A stretch of 64,000 nucleotides of DNA from the NCBI RefSeq assembly GCF_018687715.1, contig NC_056752.1:47657837-47721836 (forward strand), given 5' to 3'. Under the pieces are notes generated by a model that made no database searches, was not told the DNA's origin, and worked only from the letters and a program-made list of their open reading frames with translations. The DNA is from Carya illinoinensis (taxonomy: Eukaryota > Streptophyta > Magnoliopsida > Fagales > Juglandaceae). Positions 31,560 through 45,606 of the stretch are shown here, piece by piece (positions within the stretch are counted from its first letter, which is position 1; each line of letters opens with the position of its first letter). The position numbers and the translations under genes are program-made.

Positions 31560-33990
31560 TATATTTATAATTAGATTTTCTGAAGCTACCATTCAAATAA
31601 ACTTAAAGTATAAAAAAAAATTTACACATTAAGTAAGTACAACGTTATATATCGAGATATTACTATTTATATAGATTTTTAGAATAACATTTAATATTGT
31701 TAGATAAATATGATTCATTCAAATATCTAATTTCTCTCGTAAACTCAACCCATAAAAATTCTAAAACATTTTAGCCTTAAAAAAAAGTTTGGAAACGTGT
31801 AGGAATTATTGTTGTAACATTTTGCCTTACTGATTTATTGAATAATATTATATAAGCATGCAAGCATCGTATAATTATTTAGAAAAATAATAGATTTTAC
31901 TATTAAAAAGATAGCTCTCTTTTTTTCTTCATATGTATCTTATATTTATTTATTTTTTTAAAGAAATTATACAGTATTTGTGTAATTTTCACGATTACAA
32001 ATATCATTTCTCTTAAATTTATTGATCGCATCAACTATCACGATAAATTGATGTTGACAATAAGATGAAAGTCGTCTCGGATTGAACAAGTTTTCATCTG
32101 ATTTTGTGGCATGAAAACGCGTAAATGAACATGACAATATGGATCTCAATGGCCACATGAATGATTTATTTTCTTACACATGAAGTAATCTGAATATCCC
32201 TACATTTAAATGATAATAATTACAAGTTGCAACTTTTTATTTTATTTTTGGGTAAGTCGATTGGGTGCTTACATTAGCTATCATATATTTTATCCATGCT
32301 AAAAATACTCTTAAATTGGACATGAAAACTCCTTCTTCAAAATGATTTACCATTTTATGAAATAAGAAATGATAGTTATAATTATAAGTGTGTAAATATT
32401 ATATAATTATTTTGAAAAAAATAAATAAATATAAGATTTATATAAAAAAATATTAATTTTTTAATAATTAACTATATTTTTTTAAAACGATTGTAGCACG
32501 CTTACCTTCTAAATATGTTATATGCAAATTAAATGTGTTGAGAAAAGAATAGAATAATTACTTATGGGAGCCAACTTGCTAAGCTACAGTACTTATTTTG
32601 GCCCTATTTAGGCTGGAAAAGGGGCCCAGAAGGCATTAAATATAAACATTAACAACAAAGTATCAAAGATGTTTAATTAACAACCAAGTATCCCTTGGCA
32701 ATGTTATAAGCTCTCTCTCTTATTCTCATTCGCTTCCTCATCTCTATTTTAATAATTTAATTTAAAATTATATTTTTTTAAATTTATTTTTAAATTTTAT
32801 TCATTTTTTAAAAATTTTCTACATCTCATTCTTTATTCTTATTTGTATTAAATTAAATAATATTTCTCTATTTTTTTTTAATTACTTTTTTCTATCTCTT
32901 CCATTATAATCTTAACTACTAACTCTTTTATCTTATTATCTTTTTTCAAATATCATTTTCTATTAAATATTTATATGATTTTGACTATCCAATACATTAT
33001 TTTTTTTTCAAACTGATTTGTGACATTTTGAAAATTTGGCTACCCACTCATGGCTTCAACAATCGGTTGTCAGTACTTGTTGGCCGTCCAGGTTACCTAC
33101 CTATTGAGGAAATGACCATAAATTCTCCTTATCCCACATGTACTTGTCATCATCACAGTCAAGGGGGTTTAGTTTATACATTAGTTCTCTATCACAACAT
33201 AATACAAAACAACAACCAAACAACATGCAAATCACAATCAGGCTAAATAAAAACATCCCCTTTCGATTTATTAATATATCAAATATATTAATAAATAAAA
33301 AGGCTCAAAATGGTGTAAATATTGACAGAAGTTGTAAGTAAGGAGCCCAACATCGAATGGCTCCAAAACCCTACCTGAATCTCAATTGCCTTTTGTGGAA
33401 AGTACCACAAACTACAATATAGCCATCCAGGTGAGAATTACCCCGCCATATCGATGGGGTCCATTAACACTAGTGACTTAACACCATCATCACAGCCTAA
33501 TAACAGCCCCCTCCCCTAAGAGATACGCAATACTGGAAATGACCCAACATCAAATAAAAAACTAATAACATCAAATGAAGTGTAGAAAAGCATGGATATT
33601 ACCAAGACAGTTGCAATAGTCCAATAACTAAGCATATAGAAAATGAGCATGTTGTTGGCGCATTATTAAAAACATCATCCATTTATACACGTGAAAAAAT
33701 AAAATTATTGCCCCGACAAATAACTTCCAAGCTGATTGAACCAATAACAGATTAACAGGTCCTGGCTATAACACTCCCAATCTAAGCATGTTTTAACATT
33801 ATAAATGCATTCACACCACAAAAATAAAGGTTAGGATTTAGATGCTTGTTAAGTAACATTTGGATTATGTATGTGTTGAGGGAAAAATGAGTGAATTGGC
33901 ATATTCTTGTAAAAACTTGTGTAAAATAGTATTGTAACAAGTATTGAAGCGAAAAGGCTTGAAGTGAGCTCGTCATTAGTCAAAACAGAA
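31184..33990. other. MLO upstream region and AT-rich spacer
   Basis: The first 250 bases presumably hold the MLO leader and promoter. A (TA)n tract lies at 31541–31563. The rest is AT-rich with no frame I recognise. Confidence 0.5.
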
Positions 33991-33995
33991 GTATT

Positions 33996-34180
33996 CGCTT
34001 GACCCTCGCTCAACGGAACGCTCGAGCAAACTCAGACAGAGTTGAACACTTAACACTCGCTCAACATAGCGCTCGAGCGAACTCAGACAGAGTTGAACAC
34101 TCGACCATAGCTCGACACTGAGCTCGAGCGAAATTAGACAAAATGTGTCGCTCAATCTTTGCTCGACACTTCGCTCGAGC
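33996..34180. repeat. Tandem repeat of about 51 bp with palindromic core GCTCGAGC
   Basis: Three to four diverged units each contain CTCGCTCAAC or GCTCGACA, then the self-complementary GCTCGAGC, then (A)CTCAGACAGAGTTGAACAC or a variant. Cores lie near 34019, 34071, 34122 and 34175, so the period is about 51–53 bases. The matching open frame on the minus strand (serine/leucine/glutamate repeats) follows from the repeat and is not evidence of a protein. Confidence 0.75.
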
Positions 34181-37152
34181 CAATGTTCCATATCACTTAA
34201 TATGAGAATATTTTCAAAGGAAAACAAATTGAAAAACTCATTGAGCAAGTACTACAAACTCCACTTGCTAATTATATTCCCAATAGGAGTCGGAAAGCCC
34301 AAGAACTAATTTTTCAAACACAAGTTCTTGGTAATAAACAAGAGCAAGAGAGAAAATGACAAGAACTTACAGAATACAGGGAAGAGGATGGAACCCCTTT
34401 TCCTTTCCAGTACCAACTAAGAAAACTACAACATAATACAGAATTGAAACCTCGCACATTTAATGGCAACTAAGAACCACCCATTTTTAACTATAATTTA
34501 AGAGTTACCATAAGTACCATGGCCAATAAACAAAATATCCAGTGAATTGCACCCAACTAAACCAACTTTTTTTCAGATTGATGCAGGAAATAGTTGGCCA
34601 AAAATCGAAAAATACATACTTGTTTGGTAGATTTAAAGGAAATAGAAATATTGAAGACGATAAACCTAAAAATTAACAGCTTAATTAAAGAATATCAGAA
34701 ATAATATTGAGAAAAAAAATCGCAATAGATGTGAATTGAAACATAATTTGTAATGTTGAGTCAAACAAAGTTTGGTGATTATCTTGTAAAAAAAACAATT
34801 TGTAATTGGGATTAACAAACAAGAGTCAGAAGTCTTACATTTTTCCTAATCAGGCATACAAATTACAGAGCTTACTAGTGAAGACCATGGCTCCATTTCG
34901 TTGAGAGTGGGTCCTTAAATAAGGCTCTCCTCGACATAATTAATGTCAAGTTAATAAAGAATCTATCTTCAACATTATATACAGCCAAGAACCACATCAA
35001 CACTAAATTTGCTACCAAAGAAAATTGTCAGTGAAGAATATGGAATTACTAGAATTTGGACCCGCACTATAACACCCAACACAGCCAAAAACTGTAAAAG
35101 AACTCAAAATTCATTCCGTAACCACAAACTCTACCAAATTCTCCTCAAAACCAAAAACCCAACACACTAGGAAGTTCAAAAAGCCACATTCGAGAGCCTC
35201 TCTTTTCTCTTCTCATTCAATGAATGGATCAATAGAGAAAAATGATAAAATATTAGAGACAAATTAAAAAAAAAAAAATCCGTGAGAAAACATCTCAACT
35301 TTCTCGGCAGCCAAACAGTCTCAATGAAGATGCAATCTCCTTTCAAATTCATACCCAAAGAGAGAGCCGACGCAGAGAGAGCGAGTTGTAGGCAAAGATT
35401 TCTCACAGAGTTGAGGGCAGAGAGAAATATCGAAGGAGGCCGAAAGGGGGAAAAAAAAAAAGAAGAAAAAGAAAATGTGAAGAGAGAAAGTAACGATGGA
35501 GATTTTCACTTACAAGAATTGCCAATGAAGACCTGCAATCTATGGTGGAGCGTTGCAAGGGAGGGGCCAACGGTTTACCCTAGCAAGAGAAAAGAAGACG
35601 CGGGACAAAAGGGTATATCGCTAGGGCTTTGGAGCGATGGGGATGTACAGTAGTTCGATCTACTGTCTTTTGATGATCAAAATCCGACACGCACCCCTTA
35701 AGCAGCTTTCCCAGGTGCTGATCATCCTGTTAGCCAAAGAAATCTGCTCTTTTGTGTGGCGCCTACGGCTCACACGCCATCGTGTTTTGGGGAGCTTTTT
35801 GGCGCTGCGGCAGTTTCGGGACCAACACCTTCAAATTTTCAAATCTTCTAAATCTGAATGTTTTTCTCTCTCTAGTTGTTGCGTGTGGCTTGCACGTGCT
35901 GCCACTGCCAATTTTGGCCCTTCGTCGTGATTCATCTCAATGTTTAGTTGCTAAGCTATGTTCTAGCTTTCTCTAATTCATGAATGAGTAAGAGTGGATG
36001 TGATAGTTTCTTCCAGCTAGTCCAAGTCAACACGTTACAACACACCCTTCTGTACTGTAGCTTACAGTTGCAGTTTTATAGTCTGTTCATTAGACTATGT
36101 TAAAACTATTATCAAGTAGTTTTCCTTTATGGAAATTGGGAGAGAGCCATTTATTTGGTTCCGATCATCCCATTTGTTTTTTCTTTTTTTGTGTTGTAAT
36201 ACATATTGGCTTTGAAAAGACTGTAGAGAACTCTCACTCTTACTCTATCAAACTTGTATTTTGTATTGTTAATTTATCTATAAATATCATACTTGCTGAG
36301 AAAAAAAGTATCCCACGGCAATACAAGCTGGTAGCCACTTCCTCTCATTAACTGCTTAATACACTTTCTGACATTCGGAATTAAACGGAGTTCTTCGCTC
36401 TATACCTTGAAAAATATTAATCATCTTTAATGAAATACAAAAAAAAAAAAAAAAAAATGGAATTACGCGAGAAGCTGGTAAACCTTGGTAGCCCATATTA
36501 GAGGTTCTCCTCCTATTAATTGTAAGCATTAATTATTATTTTTTAAAACTATGTATTAGATGTTTATCTAGTTTTTTTGGTGTGATTATGCTTTTACTTT
36601 TTTGGGTTATTTTTTGTGGGATAAGAATGTAATTAACTAGGGTTGAGCACCAACTTTAAGTGCCTAATAAATTCGACTATGATTTAGTTGAAATTCAAAT
36701 CCGAATTACGATTCCATTAAAACGGATTAGAGTCGGGGTGAAATTGGGCTTTTTTTAGGCCACGGCCCACATATTTAAACTTGCACCGGACTCCATATTT
36801 AGCCTATTTTTAAACAAGACTTTATGTGTTGAAAAAATTTAGTTATAAGCTATTATGCATATTTATTCAATATAATTTGTTAAAAAAAATTAAATTCTAA
36901 TAAAAATAATATTAATTTAAATTTTAAATATAAAGACAGCAATATTAATATGCAGATTGATACGTAAAATCGTTTATTATACGTAGCAATACTCATATGT
37001 ATTATTAGATTTCTTTTAGGGCTTTCAAGTTTTAAATTTGAGTAATATTAGATTCAAGTCTTAAATAAATAAGTCTTATACAAGTCATTTGTAAAATAAA
37101 ATAAGCCTCACTCATAAAAAATAGTTTTTTTTAACATTTTTTTAAGGTGAGG

Positions 37153-37154
<2 letters not shown>

Positions 37155-37196
<42 letters not shown>
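37155..37196 (+). repeat. Homopolymer run of 42 T
   Basis: Uninterrupted T run in AT-rich intergenic DNA, following AGGTGAGGTC. It could mark the poly-A end of a minus-strand retrotransposed sequence; no coding remnant is recognisable beside it. Confidence 0.85.
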
Positions 37197-37201
<5 letters not shown>

Positions 37202-38489
37202 GGGCTTGAATTGGATTTGTCTATTTAAAGATTGTACAAATAATTTCTCTACAAATTTACTAAACCCTAAATCTAATTTTAATTTTTGTTTTAATCCTAG
37301 GTTTTTTTATTTATGGATTTTATAACTTTTACACTAAATTTAATTGTCAGTATAAATTATTAACAATTACTAGTAATTCACTAGCGTCTAATTTTATATT
37401 ATTATACTATAATATTACATATTATTAACTTATTATACTAGATTATTACATGTTATTATACTAAATTATTATATATTACTCACCATTAGTTAGGGAAGCA
37501 TATTATTTCTATACTTGACTATGTATGATATATACTAATATTATGATATTTACATATACTATACTATTAATCTATTTATACTATAACATAAGTTCTAGAC
37601 TTTTTATATGAGTATATATGATTAATATATAAATAATATATATTTTTATAATCTATATATACTAATATCGGAGTCTGTTGCCTAACTGACTTCCACTCCG
37701 ATTAGAAAAGCTAAAAAAATTATGCTTCTCAACTCTATTTTTCAGGAGCACCAACTTCGATGATGCCAAATCAAAGCGAATTGATATCAGAATCAAATAC
37801 ACAGATATTTGTAGAACCCTAAAAAACGTAACATTAAAGTAATTTTCCAGGTCGATTCATTTTATCTCCGTTAAAAAAGATAGCAAGCATCCAACTTGGT
37901 CGTAGGGTGGAAAATTAAAACAGTGGGTAATTTGTACCAAAATGTTGGTAAACGTACCGAACAAGACGTTTGGAGAATAACAATTTTCTCTTAGACAAGG
38001 AGAATAAGGTGCTTTGATATGTGGCGTTTTCTTGGCGGAAATTACAGTTTTTTCTTTAAATTTGTTTTAAACATCTTTAAAATTTAAAAAAAAATATCAA
38101 TATACTAATAATTAATTCTTTAATCATTAAATAAAAAAATTAAAAATAAAATATATGAGTGATAAAATTGAAAGCATACTATCATTTTCTTAACATTAAT
38201 AGTCGTGTTAGTGTTATCCATGAATTTGAGGTTAAAAGACTGTCTTCGCTGGCTAATATTTTCTACGCACATATATGGGTATGGTCCATTCATTATACTA
38301 CACGTACAAAACTTGAATCACGATCATGATCGCCTTTCACGTGATGGCATTGGCGGATCATAAATGTCAAGCTTGTCATTTGTCTTGTGGAGCTCAATCT
38401 TGACCTGAATGAATGGAATTTTGGTTCGTCTTAGTTCCTTCTTTAGCATTCGTGACCTTGTCGTGTAAACACCCTAAAACCAGGCAATT

Positions 38490-38660
38490 AACATCCTAAT
38501 TATTGTAATTTACTTTTTTAATTTTAATAAAAAATATAATAAACAATTTAATTTTTTTTTAAAATTTTAAAATAATAATAATAATATTAAAAAAAATAAC
38601 ATTTTAATAATATTTTATTCAATTTTTAATTTTTATCTCAATTTAATTCACTATCTAAAC
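38490..38660. repeat. MITE-like repeat, family M1
   Basis: Has AAAAAATATAATAAACAATT, AACATTTTAATAATATTTTA and a right end TTCACTATCTAAACAC matching other copies. Left boundary approximate. Confidence 0.55.
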
Positions 38661-40424
38661 ACATCAAATACAACATCACTAAAAAGAGGTGAATGCTATA
38701 TAAAAATATAGCACTATGCCCATATCTCGCATATTAGTTTTCTAAAAGATAAAGTCATCATACAAAATTTACTTTTTTTCATATATATCCTAAACTTTTA
38801 ATACTTTTTTAATGATTATAGCCGCCAGCCGGGTCGCCTTCATCGGGAGACAAACTTTTCTTGGTGGAGATTAAAATTATCTAAAACAATTTGAAAAACA
38901 CAGAACAGAGTTTCGGTAAGAAATTTACAGTAGTCAACGATTCCTTAAATATAATAGAATATGGATGAGAGAGAGAGAGAGAGATTAGAAGAAGTCTGGC
39001 CAGTCTCTGTGGGTGTCATCCTCTGATCTGAAGTGAATTTGGTATCCAGACCAAGTAAATTGTAACTATTCAACAAATTAAAAAAAAAAAAAAGTGTCAA
39101 GTTTATAAGTTTTGATTACTAATAAACTAATAATTAGGATTTTAATGGGTGGGGTTTAATTAGATTGGTCATAAATGTGATTAGCAGACAGTGAAAGGAC
39201 AAGGTGACACTTCTCTCCATCTGGGATAATTTTCAACGCTTGGCAACAAACCAAAGGACACGACTCCTTTCTTTTATATATATATATATATTAATGTTGC
39301 ATATAATTTTTAAATAAAAATTATAATACAGATTTAAGTAATTTTATCTTTAAAATTTTAAAAATATTTTTTATAAAATGATGTTTAGTCTCATCTAATA
39401 GAGGACCTGCACATGCAGAATATAAATAAAATTTCACATATCTATATGCATATAATCTGATTTATTTTCTATTATAAAGTACACGCAATACAGTTATAAT
39501 GGAGATATATATAAGTGACCTGATACAATTATTCGTGTACACATGGTGTACACGTGCAAAGCACCTGCATGTATTATGATATATACATTATATATATATG
39601 CCAATTATGGTAAAATAGATCCAAATTTCACAATTCCATTCATTAGATTACTCGCTCTTCATGGATTATAAATAGGATCATGCTCCTAATTAATTGGCAT
39701 CCTATTTGACGATCATTTTTTACTATCATTAATAAAAGTTATTTCTGTTTGATTTTAAAATTTGAAAAATTTTATCTATTGTCATTTTTATGTATTTTTT
39801 TGTACATTCTACCGATGTGATTGATTTGCATATTAAAAAAAATAAAAAAAATCTAGTTGTAAGCATAACTACGCATTAATATGTGCACTAATCTAATGTG
39901 ATTGGTCAAAAAATAAAATTTATTGAAAACAGTGCTAATTTAAATTTTGAATATGAATGAATCAGTATTCTTACGCAGATTAGTACGCGATTTTGCTTGT
40001 ACGTAGTAAAACTTTAAAAAAATTGATGCATCCAATCATATCAGTGGAATACATAAAGAGTACGTAAAAATGACTGTATGTAACATTATTTTTAAAATTT
40101 ATACTTAATTCTATTATATAGAGTTATTTTTACGTACTTTTTATATACTCTACTTATGTGATTGATTAAAATAAATTATTTTATATTTAAAAACGTGACA
40201 CAATCAATTAAATTAATTAAATACATAAAAATATACAAAAATAACTGCCTACAAAATTTTTGATACTTGAATAGCATCATAAAGAATACTTAACAACTTT
40301 TATATTCTCTCTTAAATTCCTTTGAAAAAATCTCTCGAGTTCCCATATTTCTTTATTCTCTGTTTTAATATAAAATACTCAACAAGTGTTGTGGAGTTTA
40401 TTTCATAATACTATTTATTTCTTA

Positions 40425-40572
40425 ATTGCAATAAGAGTTAAATATTGAATAAAATATTATTAAAATATATTATTTTTATATTAAAAATTAAAAAAATTGA
40501 ATTATTTATTTTATTTTATATAAAAATTTAAAAAAATTATAATAATTAAATAAAATGAAATAAAAAGTTTCA
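40425..40572. repeat. MITE-like repeat, family M1, reverse orientation
   Basis: Reads as the reverse complement of the M1 core: TGAATAAAATATTATTAAAA, then TTTTATATAAAAATTT and AATTATAATAATTAAATAAA. Ends are eroded. Confidence 0.5.
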
Positions 40573-42417
40573 AAAAATTGAACGACGGCTAAATCCTATT
40601 TCTTCTCTTAGTTTCTGTCTTATGAACAAGTTGTTGGAAGAAAAATTGTATAAAGGCACTGGTGTCTGACTCACGAGGATAAGAAAGAAAATAAATGATT
40701 TCTGATGAACAAGTTGCTGGCAATATTTTGGATTTATTTTAAGATATCAATGGAGGATATATGGTGCTGGTGTCCATAGGAAAAGATCCACTAATGGATT
40801 GACTTTAGAATAATCATTGCTGGGTATTCTTTCTTTCAAGAATTTAAAGTTGTCAATTTCTTGCAACTTAGCCTAGGTTTAGCCCCTAAAAACGGAGGTT
40901 TTTTCTCATTCATTTAGTCTGGAATTATGCAGAACGTGTTTGACCCTGAGCTGGGATGTGGGGGCGCCGGCACTAACATCATTTGGATAAGAGCATTTTC
41001 ATCTCATACGGTAAAACTATAAATTCTTCAAATTTTGATAAAATATTTAGAAATTTCATCTAGCTCTCTATCCCATTCTTTATTCTGGAATAAATGAATG
41101 AGGTTGTTATAGATAATTCTTAAATATGGAGATTTATTATTTGTTTTCAAATTATTATTTTAAGTTCATAATTATTTATATTTAAATTTATAAAAGGAGG
41201 TGAGAGAAAGAAATATTAAAAAAATATTATTTTAATATAATAAAGAATGAGATGTAAAATGTTTTTAAAAAATATGTAAAATTTAAAGAAAAATTTTAAA
41301 AAATAATTTTTAATTAAATTATAAAATTTTTTATGGGGAATCTACTGTGAATGCTCAAGGCATGCAATGATGTTTTGTAGCACTCGGCAGCATCCAGGTA
41401 AAAAGAAATTCCAAAAACTGAAGAAGATCTGCTTCTTACTTCATGGTACAAGTACTACAGATTTCTCAGTGTTCTTTCTGTATTTATGCATATAAATATA
41501 TGCAGGGTGGAGGACTGAGATATTAAAGATTATCTATAGTTCTATGTGATTATAGCTCAGTGAATAATTGAGACTAGCCCAGCAAAATGATAGATGGGAC
41601 AGTTCCACAGGGACTATTGCCCATGAAAAGAACCACACATTAACATTAACATGTCTACAAAGTCAAGAAAGGAGGTAATCTCTTTATTAAATGAAACAAA
41701 AGGACGCCCAGCAAAATAAAGACTCATTATCGTGACCATTTTTGTAAGAAGAAGAAGGAAGGAAAAAAATTCAGCATGCTTAATGATTCCATCAAGACAT
41801 TGCTATCACATGCAATAAAGTGTAAACTTGACAATAACTTGTACGAATCTTATCAAACAGATAAAGGTCTTTGGAAGAAAACCAATACTAGGCTAGCAGT
41901 TTGCCTAGCTAGCTAGTAGTTTTTAAGAAAGGATTTATGGCTCTCTCGCATGCAAAATGACAATATTGACCATCACTCATCTTGGGTGTCTTCTTGTTGG
42001 AGAGAATGCTCCACGTAGATTATTGCAGAGAGGAGTCTTTCAATCCTATCGCCACTTTTGTTCTTTCTAGCTGACTTGTTGACTAGTTGTTCTGTGAGGT
42101 CTCTCTCTCCACTACTATTCAAAAGCATTCATTGAATTATAACTTCTTTTGTTTTTTTTTTAATCAAAGCATGCATTGAATGGTCTTCATTCCATTGAAC
42201 ACAGCCTGCGAAATTTAGGGAGGATTTTGGGGGCATCTCCCGCGGCCTATTGTTTTCTTTTGCAGCTATGCCACGCATGTTGCAGTAATTGTTGATAGTC
42301 TGGGTGGATCATCCTTCCTTCCTTCCTTCCTTTTTCTTCTTCTTCTTCTTCTTCTTCATTTTTTTTTTTTTTTAATTTTATTTTAAAGAGCCGTAATAGT
42401 AATCCCATCCCAAGTTT

Positions 42418-43896
42418 ATTAAAAATCTTCACTTGTAGCAAAGGAAAACAGTGTACATTCGGTATTTTGCAATCTGTCTGCTTGTACATTCGGTTGTAAC
42501 TCAAGTTTTCCATCATGCCAAACTTCTTCACACTCTTCATCACTATTGTCATGGTCTCTCGGTATAGCAGATTGCACATGTTGACCACACTGTTTCCTCA
42601 ACCTATTTTCCTTCTTTGTGATGTATCATGTCAGCGCTATTTATCAAGTCCGGTTGTGAAATTATCATCACTTCGTCTAACTTCTTCTCGGGAATCATCT
42701 CTATTGGACTGGTCACATATAAATCACCCATACCATGAGCAGCAATAACACTTTCCATGTTGTCATTCGGATTCCCAATAACAGCCCCTGTATCCAAAAT
42801 TTTCTCCCCCATAATAGTGCCCGTTTTATCCTCCATCGGCCCCTTGATACCCTTTTGTTGCCAGATTTTTTTTTTTAAAAAACTTTTTCTCTTCTCACCC
42901 ACCCTACAAACAATAGAAGTGTGCCCTTGTCTAAAACACTTTGAGCAATAAAGACCATTTTTTTCATATTTGGCCTCCTGCCATATGCAAGTCGTGGGAG
43001 AAACTACTATCAGAAAGCCCTTTACAGGATCTATCGTCAAATCAACTTCAACACAAATGCGCGTCCCAAAAGCACGAGTACGATTCAAGGTGGCATTATC
43101 CGTTCCAAGATACCAACCAAACTGGGTCGCTATAATTTGTAAGAAGTTAGTCCAATATAAATGTATAGTAAGTCTGGACAAGAAAATCTATTGGGGTGCC
43201 AAGGGGATTCCCTTTTCACATCAAAGTCTTTAGTCCATTTGAATAACCGAGAAGGGATACCTTCTACTGTTGTTCCTTCACGTGCCCAACCATGCACAAA
43301 GTCTCTTTCATTCTTCATATGAATCAACACGTAAAACTCATCCATAAAACTGATAGTTGGTACATCAATCAGCCCCAAAGTTTTCACCACAGTGGGTCGT
43401 ATTTTGTCAATGGAAGGACGTGTTCTCATAAACTTTATCACCACGGCAAACCTGAATTCATCAGCCGCTTTTGCCATCTCCATCTCTGAGGAAACAAAAC
43501 TCATCTCACCAATGATTTCAACCGGAAAATGCATGGGTATTTTGAACGCAAGATGCTCTGTTTTTTTGTTCACTACCTGAACATATGATTTCACCAATAC
43601 AACATTAGAATCAGCAGTCCCCACCGACGAAAAAACCATCGGAGGGGTGAAAATTTTCGTCAGGAGGTAACTCTAGTGTGAAGAGCCAACTAGAAAATTC
43701 GAGAATGAAAAGTCCTGAAAAACCAAAGTTTCCAAAAAAAAAAATAAAAGGAATCACCTCTAAATCGCCTCAAAATCCTAACCCCAACTCCTTGCTTAGT
43801 TAGTAAATCAGCCACCGTGGGTGGATCATCCTGATTCATGAAAGCATTAGTTTTTTTCTTCTTTTTTCCTGATGTTGATTGTTCATTTGCGGCCAC
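42418..43896 (-). mobile_element. LINE ORF1 remnant (nucleic-acid-binding, CCHC zinc knuckle), frameshifted
   Basis: Consecutive minus-strand frames (43896–43690, 43639–43130, 43181–42603, 42601–42419) read as one broken ORF1 of a plant L1-type LINE. The order is a basic N-terminus (SGKKKKKTNAFM), a DUF4283-like region (FRFAVVIKFMRTRPSID; FMDEFYVLIHMKNERDFVHG), a region with GTRICVEVDLTIDPVKGF, and a zinc knuckle CSKCFRQGHTSIVC (C-x2-C-x4-H-x4-C). A trailing segment has SDEECEEVWHDGKLELQ. The reverse-transcriptase ORF2 is not visible downstream; instead there are T runs at about 42358–42374 (poly-A on the minus strand) and CTT/CTTC repeats. At least three frame breaks make it inactive. Boundaries are approximate. 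Confidence 0.8.
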
Positions 43897-45581
43897 TGGA
43901 AGATCTTTCTTTTTTAGAGAGAGCGAGAGAGAAGGTTGGGCGCGGGGGGGGAATTAAGATGCTTAAAAGGATTATCGATTTTAAAAGGATTTGATATTGT
44001 CTAGAAATGGAAGTTGGCCTCGTCGATGATAGACGTTATAATTCCAAAAAAGAAATCATTTTGCTGTGAAATGCATAACATGTGATAAATATAAAAAAAG
44101 AACTGATTGGCAAGGATCGTGTTCTGGTCCCTCACCATCACCTTCAATTCCTGTGGAGTGTGGATGTATTGGATCTTTCCCACTAGTCCATACTTCCTTT
44201 TTTTTTCTTCTTTTTGAAAAGTTTTATTTTTTTAAATAAAAAAAAAAAAAATTGTCCCTCTACTTGGAGCTGTACACTTAACATGATTATAACAATAAGA
44301 CAATGGCGTCAAGGATTGTCCTACTGCTTTTTGCCGACATTCGGTGGGGGCTCAGTTCCGACAAATGGCAGGCATGGGCGGCATGGTTAAAGGCAAGTTT
44401 TATTCATGAAAAGAATTGGAATTGAGATGGATAAAAGATTCTAGAGGATGTCATATTTCAGAACTACAAAAAAATCAATCGAATCGGGATGAAAATCGAA
44501 TTTAGGATTAGAGATGGTCCCGAGAAGAGACGTTCTAACACACACTTAAATTTCTTTAGGACACTCACGGATCTGCAAGCACGTCGCCTAGGGATAGTTC
44601 CTAGTTCCATTACCTGTTTTGCCTTCTAGAAGACCGCTTTTTCTTTTGGCCTTTTATCTCTGTCTTTGCTGCCATTGCCTTCTAGAAGATCCAATATATA
44701 TAAATAAAATGAAAAAATCTTCTCGATTTGTGTATCAATACGGATATTGATAAATAAAAATAATTTTTATGAAATAAAAAATTTTCTTTCTTTCTTAAAA
44801 TTTTTTTATATATTTTTAAAATAAAAAAATCATCAATATACGAATTAATATACGATCCAGCAAAACTCATATATATATAATTTCTTTCCTTGACTTGTTG
44901 CCACTGCCTTCCAGAGGATGCAATGGTATTTATGAGTTGAATCAGCTTTACGTGTCTTTAAAGTTCCAATTCTCCTCTTTTTCTTTTTCTTTTTTTCTTC
45001 CTATTTTTTGGTCTTTTTCTGACCTTTCATATATATCCTTGGCTAAATGGGCTTCTTGGGATTGGTGCTCATGCATGGAAAATCGTGATATGGTCCTATT
45101 GCTGCTTAACATAATGATATATTTCAGAAATAGAGCAGGATTCTGCTCAAAAAAAAAAAAAAAAAAAAAAAAGGAGAAAAAGAAGATTAAAGTGATAATG
45201 GGCAAAGAGATTAATAGCTTGATTGGTTAATAAAGATGCCCACTGATGCTAAATTCCTCTTTGACCTCTCACTTGATATATTAAAAAAATATTTTTTCAA
45301 GGCTATAGAACATATTTGAAAGGTAGTTTTTTTTTTTTTTCTTGATCAACCATATTTGAAAGGGAGTTAGGGGATGAAACAATTTGATATATATGTATTT
45401 TTATTTTTTTCTGAACAGCAAACAATTGTCTGTAGATAATAATTAAAAAACACGTCTCAGTCTACCCTCAAAACCTCTCTCACACACATGCACACACTCT
45501 AAGGAGAGTTTATCTTGTAAACCATGTATGTCAAAGGTCCCATCCCTACCCAAAAGGTCGGTCGTGCCGGTCTATTACCGA

Positions 45582-45606
45582 TCTCTCTCTCTCTCTCTCT
45601 CTCTCT
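45582..45606 (+). repeat. (CT)n microsatellite upstream of the F-box/kelch gene
   Basis: About 12 CT units some 230 bases before the start codon, probably in the promoter or leader. Confidence 0.8.

Larger units (their letters stand above)
34181..42417. other. Long gene-poor spacer
   Basis: No convincing protein gene. The stretch 35640–35290 on the minus strand looks like a plant leader (CCCTAG motifs, CT-rich, a donor-like TTGTAAGTG near 35510), so an untranslated first exon or non-coding RNA is possible but unproven. The segment about 36000–36360 has the look of a retroelement LTR end (CTCTCACTCTTACTCTATC, then TATAAATATCAT), without a duplication I could confirm. A run of 42 T lies at 37155–37196. 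Two M1 repeats and much AT-rich low-complexity DNA fill the rest. Confidence 0.45.

Noticed and set aside
33976..34248. Minus-strand frame with repeating SLERSVER-type peptide.
   Set aside because: It follows from the 51-bp tandem repeat; no conserved domain or splice structure.
35282..35653. Open frame of 123 codons on the plus strand.
   Set aside because: Purine-rich low-complexity DNA, no recognisable domain, and the opposite strand looks like a leader.
36000..36360. Possible solo LTR (TG-start, CT-rich block, TATAAATATCAT near the end).
   Set aside because: I could not find matching flanking duplications or a partner LTR, so I mention it only in the spacer description.
42180..42300. Minus-strand text resembling the start of LINE ORF2 (NMRGIA).
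   Set aside because: Only a few residues agree and the frame is not sustained; it is separated from the ORF1 remnant by A-runs and CTT repeats.
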